Shown one piece after another: positions 47,901 to 57,706 of a stretch of DNA of 64,000 bases. Source of the DNA: Euwallacea fornicatus (taxonomy: Eukaryota > Arthropoda > Insecta > Coleoptera > Curculionidae). The position numbers were made by a program, and so were the translations under genes. Location of the stretch: assembly GCF_040115645.1 (NCBI RefSeq), contig NC_089542.1, forward strand, positions 6,758,001 to 6,822,000, written 5' to 3'. The notes below the pieces were generated by a model. That model did no database searches. It had not been told where the DNA came from and saw only the letters and a program-made list of their open reading frames with translations. Each line of letters starts with the position of its first letter. The first letter of the stretch is position 1.

Positions 47901-49861
47901 CAGCAAAGCTCTACTAGTCCGAACCTCCCGTGATCAAAAATTGAAGAAACGTAAATTTCTCTTATGTGTCTTGCAGTCCGGATCCACCACGGCTGGGTAG
48001 CCCAGGGAATCCCCGACTATGAATTGAGAGAATGAAGAAGAATCCGTGAATTAATTTTACTTATGTCTAAGGAACGTGGTTCCAAAGAGGCCTAATAAAA
48101 CGCCAACTCTCAGTGATAAACGGAATAACTTGCAACAATTATCATAGAGGTGTCAGTGGAAAACGAAGTATGATGTTGATACCTCGACGGCAATTTCGAA
48201 CATTAAGAAAAATAAGGAAAATATAAAGATATATATTCAATATTTTTAAATAGCAATGCAGTTTGTTGAGATTTGTTTACATTTATGTTGTAGTTACATT
48301 GTCAGTAGCGTCCCCACACCACTGAAAAGGAAAATTCTACGTAAAGCCGAATATTCAGAAATGGAGAATTAATTATATGCGTGATTACAGCCACAACGAG
48401 AAGGACATTTTGATTTACTCTAAAAAACTATAATTATAACAAATCTATTGCCAGCAGAGGATGGGTAAATCAGTTTAAACGAAGATGGAGTATTAGTTAT
48501 TAGAGAGTGGTTGGAGAAAAATTTTTCAGATTTATCTTGCAGGCATCCTTTTCTATGAAAATTTAGCGAAAAAATAACGGAGTTGAATTTACTGTCAAGT
48601 CAAACATACAACGCGGATGAATCTGTATTCTACCGGAAACTTCTGCCCGATTGGACATTGGTTCACGTTGCAGAAGCGACTCCTTCAGACAGAAAGACTT
48701 CCTAGGATAGAGGAACTTTTCGTGCCTGTACGAATGGCGATGGAAGACGTAAGGTCAAAGTGATGATTATGGGCAAAGTCAAAAATCCCAGAGCATTTAA
48801 ATCCGTTGAATTTTCGGTCGAATTATTCTCAATAAAAAATGCTTGGATGAGCTCAGCCTTGTTCATAATATGGCTTCAGGATTTGCAATGCGAGTGGAAA
48901 ATATCTAGACAACAATAATCTAAATATATAAGCAACTTTATTAGTGGACAATGCTGCTGGTCACTCTTTAGAAGAACAACTGACCAACGACGATGACAAA
49001 ATCATAACTATGTTTTTCCCACCTAATTGCACACCTCGTATTTCATTTTCATTCAACCTATGGGTCAAAATACCGTACTTTTAACCAAAGTGTATTATCG
49101 AAAGAGCCTTTTGGTGTATGTATTATGTTTAGAGAAAAAATACATTTCCACTTAAGAACATCAATTTGGCAGTTGCAGTATTTTCATTAGCTGATTCTTG
49201 AAAGAAACTCTGACGTGAAATAGTAATATACTGAAGAATTTTGGAAAAAGGATATTTTGCAATTCAATGGATGAACAACATCTTAATGAAGCCACATTAA
49301 ATTACGAAAGCGAAGAGGATTCAGATGACGATATTCCATTGACGGCTCTCAAAAAGAAATGGTATAAAGATCGAGAGGAATTTGCTGAAATCGGAAACGT
49401 GCTACAGAAGATTAATCCAAACAATTACAATTCTGAAGAATTAAAACTACGTGAATCGATCATTGGAGATGACGACCATTTACAATTGAATAAAGTTAGT
49501 GACAACGTGGGCTATTATTGTGACAAAGTTTCCATAGATGCACCAAGAATAAAACATGAAGAAGCTATTAAGAGTTTCTCTACGTGCATTCAATGAGCAG
49601 AGGAAAACAATATCGCAATAAATAGCATGACTATGCTTAGAATGTATCACCAGCGTTCAATAGAAGTTAGACAGGGATGTATTCGCCAAATAAAAATATC
49701 TGAAATTTTTAAATAATATTTAAACATACGCTTATACCACATAATTTGCACATTATTTTACCCTTCATTATACACTATTTTAATGTGATTCCAAAATCCG
49801 GATTACTCCGCAATCCGGATCGGACGCATTATAATCGATCGGAATTAGTGAAGCTTTACTG
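47901..49861 (+). mobile_element. Old pogo/Tigger-like element, same broad family as 51941-54300
   Basis: Left end CAGCAAAGCTCTACTAGTCC after TA (47899-47900); right end, reverse-complemented, CAGTAAAGCTTCACTAATTC. The right flank no longer shows TA. Interior repeats of AATCCGGAT near the right end match those of the younger element. It encloses a heavily decayed transposase gene. Confidence 0.75.
48340..49596 (+). pseudogene. Tigger-like transposase, heavily decayed
   Basis: Plus-strand pieces: RKILRKAEYSEMEN, IASRGWVNQFKRRW, TYNADESVFYRKLLPDWTLV (first catalytic D), FRACTNGDGRRKVKVMIMGK then VKNPRAFKSVEF, IQPMGQNTVLLTKVYYRKSL (the PMDQ block, with D changed to G), and an acidic C-terminal tail at 49267-49596. 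Stops are frequent. Block order matches the gene at 52372-53998. Confidence 0.8.
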
Positions 49862-50162
49862 TCTTTGGAATTCCTATCAATGAAGAACTACATCACAATA
49901 ATCTTTAGGTCGATGCAAACGCCTCAAATATGCCTCAACATTGTGATCAAAACGACGTGAAAAAATTATATCCGACTGATGATTTTCACATGAGTAAAAC
50001 GTTGCTTAAGAACCTGAATTTCTTGACGCCGGCAAACTTCTAAGGAACGAAAGCTGACATAATCTTCAACTGAGTGAAATTGAAATAATTTGACCTGATT
50101 ACGTGATTTTCAAACTTCAAACCTGAAGTAGCTTAAGCCCGATTTATTTGTAAATGTATCTG

Positions 50163-50800
50163 TGTTGTCGCCAGTTTCGCATGATCTAAAGAACTTAGCT
50201 ACAAGACCAATACGAATTCTGTCCCACCACCATTTAAACTCATTGTTTTGCTCAGTCATCTTGTTTGCCATTTTATCTGTGTACAAAGCTCCAGGCAATC
50301 AGTCTTTTGCAAGTGTGTCAAACCAAATTCAGTTCATGCAAAATATCAGGCGTTATATCTACATTGCGCATTACGTTGTTTCATAATCTTGGGAATATCA
50401 TGTAAGACTGATGGCAAACCCCATAAGGTTTCCGTACAAGCCAGGCTTAAGATGAACGCAACACCTTGACTTTAATAGGCAAAATGAAGGTGTGAAATTA
50501 ACGTGTTTTCGCCTAAAGCTCGGTCTACGCGTAACGTTCTGTGTTCAGCAATGCATGATCTGAAAAACCACTAATAAGGCTGATACAAATCGTATGGCAG
50601 CACTGACCAGCTCAATTTTTTGCTTAATCAACCTGTTTATCGCTTTCAGTAACACAAAACTTTATTAATCTTTTGCAAGTTCGTCAAACCAAATTAAGAT
50701 TATATCTACACGTGCCGTGTTGTTTGACAAGTCTGACTTGATCGCGGAAGCCTGACGTATACGGTAGATGAGGCTTTAGATAAACCAGATATTCTTAAAC
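50163..50800. repeat. Two diverged direct copies, offset about 374 bp
   Basis: 50163-50440 aligns with about 50537-50800: GCATGATCT (50179 and 50553), ACCATT/CAGCTCAATTTTTTGCT-like sequence, ATC.TTTTGCAAGT.TGTCAAACC and TTATATCTACA occur in the same order. Between and after are unrelated bases. Origin unknown; the frames at 50110-50469 are chance. Confidence 0.6.
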
Positions 50801-51390
50801 TCCCCAGAACTGAAGTAACTTCGATTTACCATATTCAGTTCTTCAAAATTGAAGTATAACTTGATATGATTTCCGGCTCTCCAAAGTTCAAGCTTAGGAA
50901 AAGTCAACTAATTTGGACATGTTCGTGAATTTCCCAAACCTTAAGCCTCACAAATTTACTACGTTTCAGTTTATTTAAAATTGAGGTAACTTTACTTGAC
51001 TTAATCTACATATATTTCTATAAAATTGAAGTTCCTTAACGTTATTTTTTTCAGTTTCCAAATTTAACGTGACGGAAATTAATTCAATTTTTACTACATC
51101 TTAGAATCTTAAAAAATCTCATCTCAACCCATTTCCATTGTTTCCTTGAAGTGAAGTAACTAAACTTAGTTGACTTTCAAATCTTGCGAGATCACAAACA
51201 TAACTTGGTTTCTATATTTCCAAAACTGAGATTACTTGAAAGAACTTCATTTTCCTGGGCTTCGCGAAAGCCAAGTGACTTAAATTTTGCTGACTTTTAG
51301 TTCTTTTAAATACTAGTAATTTGACGTTACTTGCTTTCTACTTCTCCAAACATGAAATAATAACTTAATCCAATTCTTTATAGATGACCT
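50801..51390. repeat. Quasi-periodic tract built on TTCAAAATTGAAGTAACTTGA-like words
   Basis: Variants of CCAAAACTGAAGTAACTTGA recur at roughly 40-bp spacing: near 50805, 50846, 50885, 50975, 51015, 51055, 51145, 51225 and 51348. Each is followed by a T-rich ACTTGACTT or similar. An old, degenerate minisatellite. Spacing judged by eye. Confidence 0.5.
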
Positions 51391-51730
51391 GATTCTTTCC
51401 TAGCTGTTGCTAGAGTTGTTCTCCAGGTTATTTCACCGAATTTCGTTTGCGTAAATTTGGCTTGAAACTACTGCAACAACATATTCAAGACGTCTCCATG
51501 TCTTCGCATGCCCTATGGCACGTCTTAAACATTTCAGATAATAGATGACAACGTGAAAATGGTTTCTGAAAAGCATTTGGACACTCGTGAAAAACAAGGT
51601 ATTGAAGATACTTCAGAGACGTTTTAATTACAGAACTGTTGCGAAAACCCGTTTAAACTTAGACCAACGAGACGTTTTATTAATCAAAATCAGATGACTT
51701 AGCTACAGAGGTTTTCATATTGTTTACACA
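51391..51730. other. Non-coding stretch, no recognised feature
   Basis: Nothing supported before the composite element that follows. Confidence 0.4.
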
Positions 51731-52371
51731 TACAAAGTGGCCCGTTCAAAACTGTCCACCTGAACCATCTTGAATGGAATTTTTTCTTCAGAAAACTCCG
51801 AGACACGTCAATTTTACTTTCAAGGGGGACATTTTTAGATTATAAATTCGTAGGTGTAAAGTCATCTCTCTAAACGGGGAGGCAACCCCTTCAAAATTTT
51901 AAATGACACGGGGGTCAAGTGGCATATCAAATAGAAGGTAGAGTAGAGACTCGATAATCCGGAGAACGATAATCCGGTTTTTTTGGTAGTCCGGATTGAT
52001 ACTAAGTTCAAATTATGTATCTTGTAATTCGGATCGTATGATTTAGTAATCCGAATTTGCTATCGTTACATACGTGGTCATCAGCTCTAACTTAACGCAT
52101 TATTTCAAAGCGCCAATACATAAGTTATGAGGCCACGTGCTCCAGCACTATTGCTTACTATTATTTCTGCTGATGCTATCTAAGTACTTTTTAGTTTCCT
52201 TAATGCCAGGGGCAGAAGTAAGAAGTCAGTCAGAGCTTTATATCTGAACCAGTAACTTACCTGAATATTGTACCAATAGTATTACCAATAGTATTAAAGC
52301 GTTTTCTTGCTCGCGATATCTTAAGTTATATTACATATTTGGTGGCTGGGTGTGTTTCAACGTAGTGTAGA

Positions 52372-53998
52372 ATGGAGAAATGTAAACATATTTCTTTGTC
52401 TATAAAACAAAAAGGTGAAATATTAGACAAATTAAAAAATGGTGTTAGTGGTAAATCACTTGCGCTACAGTACAGCGTTGGAACGTCTACTGAACGTCTA
52501 CTATTTCTGATATTAAAAAAAAAACGAGGATAAAATAAGGAGGTAAGATTAGTTTATTTTGGAACGTCTTTTGATGGTGACTTACTCATCAATATTTTAG
52601 ATTTATTGGAATTTGTCATTCTGAGCCAGGTTCTCGTAAAACCTTGCGGCAAGCAGAATATCCGGAGATGGAAGAAGAATTGTATACCTGGTTCATTAAA
52701 CAACGAAGCAAACATATTCCTCTTTCGCACGAAATACTAGGGGCCAAAGCTCGACAACTCTTCCAGAATATTTATGAAAAAGATACATTTATTGCAAGCA
52801 GAGGTTGGCTACTTAATTTTAAAAAAAGACATGGGTTGAGACATCTTAAAATCTGCGGAGAGAAATTATCGAATGATGAATCTGCTGTAACTCCCTTTAT
52901 TGCGAAACTTAGGCAAGTAATAGAAGCTCACGATCTTCTTCCTCAGCAAATTTATGATGCTGACGAGTCGGGTCTCTTTTGGAAATTGCCGCCCGATAAA
53001 ACCTTAGTTCACAGCAATGAAACAATGGCGCCTGGAAGAAAATCCAGCAAAGAACGAATCACGTTTCTAGCTTGCACAACGGTGATGGTACCTAAAAACT
53101 TCGACTTCTTGTTAATGGAAAAACTAAGAATCCAAGACCATTCAAGAACATAACTTTACCTGTGGAATATGTCTCTAGCAGTAATACATGGATGACTTGT
53201 ACAATTTTTATGGACTGGTTTCACAATTCATTTTGCAAACAAGTGAAGTCATTTTTAAAAAACCAACGAATTCCTGAAAAAGCCTTATTATTGATTGACG
53301 ATGCACCAAGTCACTGTTCTGAAGAGGAATTGATAAGTGAAGATGGAAAGATTTTCACTATGTTTCTGCCACCAAATTGCACAGCTTTAATTCGACCCAT
53401 GGATCAAAATGCTATCAGATTAACGAAGCTAAATTACCGAAAAGGACTTTTAGCACATATTCTTTCAGTACTTGAAGACGAGGATGATATTTTTAAGTGC
53501 CTTAAAAGTGTTAATCTTATGTATGCAGTTTGTTTGCTCCATAATTCATGGCAAAAAGTGGCCACGAACTCTTTAGAAAAGTGTTGGCACAAACTTTTAT
53601 CAGACAATTTACCTGGTTGTGACCCAGATGATCTGATTGCCTTAAGCTCATTACAAAAGAAATGTCAGCAAATAAACCATTGCTGCCAAGACAAGTCAAA
53701 CGTGCTGACACAAATTGATGGTGAGATTCGTTCAAATATTGAAATGAATCAGTGGGTTGAGAATGCAGAAAATGTTATAGAAGATGGCGATCTTGAGCAT
53801 GAGGTTATAGACGATGAGACCAGTGATGAAAAATTCGATATCCAGCCAAAAAAAATCAAACATGTGGATGCAATAAAATATTTTACATTGGGATTGCAAT
53901 GGGCTGAAGAAAATAATCTCAGCGTCACAGATTTTCTTATACTAAAAAATGTACAACAGAAAGCTATAATTAAGAATTCTTCAATTATTGCGCTTTAA
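52372..53998 (+). pseudogene. Tigger-like (jerky/CENP-B type) transposase, lightly damaged
   Basis: Starts with an ATG at 52372, MEKCKHISLSIKQKGEILDK, a psq-type helix-turn-helix. After a candidate 58-bp intron (52543-52600) come SEPGSRKTLRQAEYPEMEEE, ASRGWLLNFKKRHGL (CENP-B-type second DNA-binding domain), IYDADESGLFWKLPP (first catalytic D), then 53162-53998: EKALLLIDDAPSHCSEEE (second D), MFLPPNCTALIRPMDQNAIR (third D), and an acidic C-terminal part ending at 53998. Damage seen: an 11-bp tandem duplication (52481-52502), a miscounted A run (52515-52524), and near 53085-53160 a one-base loss with an in-frame stop. All three catalytic positions are present. Inactive as it stands. Confidence 0.85.
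52543..52600 (+). other. Candidate spliceosomal intron in the Tigger-like gene
   Basis: Begins GTAAGA and ends ATATTTTAG, 58 bp, with a CTTACTCAT branch-like sequence 15-25 bases from the end. Joining the flanks keeps the frame from DKIRR into SEPGSRK, whereas the intron itself holds in-frame stops. Short introns of this size are common in insects. An unrelated small insertion is the alternative. Confidence 0.55.
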
Positions 53999-54442
53999 AA
54001 ACAAAGTAAAATCTCCGATTATTTTAAATAATGTAGTATGTTCCTAGTATTTAGTATGTAGATACATACTAATAGATACATATATAGTAAGTAGACTGAT
54101 CTAATACGTTTTAATCTTTTTGCATTATATTTGTTTCGATGTTTTGAGAATTAAGTGTATTATACATATACACATTTAAATGTTTCTTTAATATACATGT
54201 ACACGCATATGTATAAAAATGCAAGATGGGATAATCCGGATTTTCTATTAATCCGGATTAGTCCTAACTTTAATTGATACGGATTATCGAGTCTCTACTG
54301 TATTTGAATTTTTGCCCCAAATATACTGATAATTTTTTACTGCACTTTTAATATGTAAAAACCAAACGTTTTAAAACATCGATAAAATAATTCGAAAAGA
54401 CCTTTTTTTTTAAATAATGTTTTATTTAATTAAGTGTTCAAG

Positions 54443-55609
54443 TTACAACTCATTTATTTCCATACAAAAATAAAGTCTTCGTTCAACCTCTTCCCGAACA
54501 TTTCGTAGAATTTTGGGAGTTATTTCATTGCGTGCTATCACTATTTGGTGGCGAGAATCTTCTAGAAAGGTAAATTTCGTTTTATGAACAACAATTTTTA
54601 AATGTTCCCCTAAAAAAAAGTCTAATGGTGCTAAATCAGGCAATCTTGGGGGCCATCCAGTGAAACCTCTCCTACGAATCCAGTGTTCGGGAAAATGTTG
54701 ATCCAAAAAGCTATGTAGAAGAACTGCGTACTGGGACGGAACACCATTCTGTTGAAAAAATACATCATTCTCTGGGAGCTGATCGTCGTCTTGAAGGATA
54801 TCCCCCAATGTGAGGGTAGATAAAGTCTTGAGGCAGATTGACATATAAGTACTATCAGGTTATCGGGTAGAGAAAAAGGTCTTATAATGCGAGTTCCTAA
54901 AATCCCAGCCCATACATTGAATTTTTCTAGATACCGTGAATGCTGTCCTCTCATAATTCTAGGATTCATATCACTTCAATACTGCAATTACGTTTGTCGA
55001 CGAAATCATTCAGAAAGAATCTGCATTCGTCAGAGAAACATGTAGAATATATAAAAAATTTAGTTTGATCAAAATGCTTTCACTCATCACCTCACAATAT
55101 TGCATACAGTGTTCTAGGTCACCTTCATTGAACTCATGAATGAGATGCATCTTATAGGAATGGAAATCATGCTTTTTCAAGATCCTCTGAATACTACTAC
55201 TGTATTGATGTACTACTGTGGAATACTTAATGTTTTTTTTAATTCTCGGGTACTTGAAATATATTTTTTTATTTACATCATACAGTTCAATATGTCTCAA
55301 AATTGCAATCTATGCAGCCTTGTTGGTAACGGTGTGTCGCCTTTCATATTTTTTGTTAACAACGGATCCAGTCTCCATGAATTTAGATATTAAATTCGTC
55401 ACGTAGGGATGGCTCACATTCTTACCGGGATGCCTTCCATTAAAAATTCTTGAAGTTTTTCGGACTATTTCATTGTTTTTGAAATAGATGATGACAATTT
55501 CAATCCTCTCTGCAGTGTTGTAAATCATGATGCTTTGAATCGTCGAATGAATCGACAAATTTTGCGGTAGAATTCTGGTCAGTGTAAAATCGATAACAAA
55601 ACCCATCAC
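54443..55609 (-). pseudogene. DD41D mariner-like transposase, frameshifted
   Basis: Read from 55609: NTAERIEIVIIYFKNNEIVR then HPYVTNLISKFMETGSV (N-terminal DNA-binding part); 55300-55010 SIQRILKKHDFHSYKMHLIH with EGDLEHCMQYCEVM; LTNADSF near the first catalytic block; 54969-54631 FNVWAGILGTRIIRPF; 54844-54443 VFFQQNGVPSQYAVLLHSFL, where the second catalytic D is N, WPPRLPDLAPLDFFLGEHLK (third D, 41 residues later), and a C terminus CMEINEL-stop. At least three frame breaks. Inactive. Confidence 0.87.
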
Positions 55610-55994
55610 CTGAACTTAAGAATTTGATGATAAACATTACTTTTTATAGCATTGGTGATTTTATTATTATAAAGTTTAGGTAATTTTTTTCGATTTATTT
55701 CACCGATGTTTTAAAACGGTTTTTTTACTATATTTAAAGGCGGACCAATAAAATTTCAGCATACTTGTATAGAGAATTGAAATACATTTGTTTTGATGTA
55801 CCACTTCACCCCCTCTTCCAGTTGAGATTCTTGAAGGGGTTGCCACCCCGTTTTGAAAGATGACTCTACACTTATGCATTTATGATCTAAAAATGGCCCG
55901 ATTAAGAATAAAATTGACATGTCTCGGAGCTTTCCGAAGAAAAAATAGCTTTCAAGATATTTCAAGTGGACTGTTTTAAATAGGCCACCTTGTA

Positions 55995-56888
55995 CGTGCA
56001 ATGCTCGAAAAGCCCTTTCGAGAAATTTAAAATGTTTGGCGAACTTCTTCACCATTTACCCCCCCAGGCATTCAATGTTATGATTTACTCCCTGCTATGT
56101 GTTGCACGTTTTCCCATCTCTTTTGAGGCAATTTTTTTTGCTCTCATCCCTTAGGCCTGAACGTTTGGATGAATGAACAAAATGAACAATTCACTACTTT
56201 CTCGTTACGCCGATAGCACCATTATGTGAAACTTTAAATCTGTCATAACGGAGTTTCAAAACGATGACAGAATCAATGGAGAAAAAAGTTCCTTCGTCAA
56301 TTCTTTCATTCCTCAATATGCAACTAATTGAAGCAACTTAAGATTAACGTCTTCTTTCAAGCATTTCTCAGGTTGTAGGTCCCTATCTTTACTCTTGCGA
56401 ATAATTCGCGAATCCGCCACGGCTACCGGTTTTAAGACATCAAAGGCAGTGAATTAAAGTATCAAAATAAAATGTATAAAGTAATCTGATGAATCTTATT
56501 GCCTGTTTGCGTGCACCCTGCTGCTCGGCTCTGAAAGCCACCGTTTTATCAATCTGATGAATTAATTCGGAAAATCTCGTTTTACATCTGATTCGCAGAG
56601 ACGTGGGTGGACTTGGATCATGGAGATGGTTTGGATGAGGTTGCCCTGAAAGATTAATTGTGTGGTTGTTTCATTGTGAGGCTCACTAGGGTGGCAATTT
56701 TGAGGGTGAGATGCGAAATTGCAGTACGACCGGTGCAGAAGAGAAAAAATGGAGAACATGGGGGAGCATTATCAGTTATTAATAATAATCTATTAATTGG
56801 AAAAGCGACAAGCTTGAAGGAAAACCATCAAAATCGTGAAACATGTACATACATAGATGCATACGTCATTAAAATTATTACTACGATA
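55995..56888. other. Non-coding stretch, no recognised feature
   Basis: Short overlapping frames at 56562-56909 on opposite strands are chance. Confidence 0.4.
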
Positions 56889-57704
56889 CAGTGTGGACAT
56901 AAAGTATAGAAGATATTAATTAAAATCGAAAGAGTTGAAAGAAAAAAAATGCTTCGTCACATCAACCTTAATTTAGAAATATAAATATAATATAATAAAA
57001 ATATTTGTCATGACGTCATTAATCTCGTAGATATGACGTCATACCCTTTTTTTTATTGCAATCCAAATTTTTGAAATTTTCATTTGCAAGATTTATCAAT
57101 TCTGCATACAGAATGATTAAATTTCAAATAGGTGGCATAACAATTTTTTTCAGGAAAAAAATTCTACAATACATTCCAACAAATTGTGTGGCCGGGTCCC
57201 ACATATCTCTATAACCGATGACTATGAGGATATCGATTATTTAGGTTTCATTTAAACACACAACATTTTAGTTTGCGATACTATCAAGATACTGTAATTA
57301 TCGTCTCCAACCATCAGACTTGAAATGTATCACGATAATACCGCAAAACAAACTTGTTTACTCTGTTAGAAAAAAAATCGAAATATAAACGAGCAAAATA
57401 CCGATACGCCTACACGTTTAAATAGAAGTTCTTTGTTGAAGTGGATAATAGAATTTTTTTTCGAAAAAACATTTTTTTCTAGTTCATTTGAAATTTAATC
57501 GTTCAAATGACAATATGACAAAATGGTGTTGCAATTTAAAAAAAATAGCGCATGACATCGTATTCACAACATTAATGACGTCACGAGGATTTTTTTATAT
57601 AAAAAGTTGCGCATTTATAAAATAAGCTTAACGTGACCGAGCATTTTTTTTCTTTAATCTACATGAATTCTATTTAATATGTTCCATTCTTTATGTCCAC
57701 ACCG
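56889..57704. mobile_element. Fold-back element with ~300-bp inverted arms
   Basis: Left end CAGTGTGGACATAAAGTATA and right end, reverse-complemented, CGGTGTGGACATAAAGAATG; inverted similarity continues through AAAAAAAATGCT.CGTCAC and GTGACGTCATTAAT to about 300 bp in. TA at both edges (56887-56888, 57705-57706). No transposase. 816 bp. Confidence 0.87.
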
Positions 57705-57706
57705 TA

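Larger units (their letters stand above)
51941..54300 (+). mobile_element. pogo/Tigger-like element, 2360 bp, nested in a mariner TIR
   Basis: TIRs: GAGTAGAGACTCGATAATCC on the left and, from the right, CAGTAGAGACTCGATAATCC, followed by more ATAATCCGG/AATCCGGATT repeats on both sides. TA duplicates at 51939-51940 and 54301-54302; the intact opposite arm of the host mariner shows a single TA at the same place, an internal empty-site control. It contains a long, only lightly damaged transposase gene, so it is one of the youngest elements here. Confidence 0.93.
51733..55992 (-). mobile_element. DD41D mariner with ~315-bp TIRs, interrupted by a Tigger-like element
   Basis: The left TIR starts CAAAGTGGCCCGTTCAAAAC at 51733 and runs to 51940, then continues after the insertion at 54303 to about 54410. 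The right TIR (about 55680-55992) is its inverted copy, with shared TTTTTTCTTC.GAAA, CCGAGACA.GTCAATTTTA and GGCAACCCCTTCAA. TA lies at both outer edges (51731-51732, 55993-55994). Without the 2360-bp insertion the element is about 1.9 kb. Transposase remnants are at 54443-55609. Confidence 0.92.

Noticed and set aside
55756..56055. 99-codon minus-strand frame
   Set aside because: Lies within the right TIR of the 51733-55992 mariner and just beyond it, not a gene.
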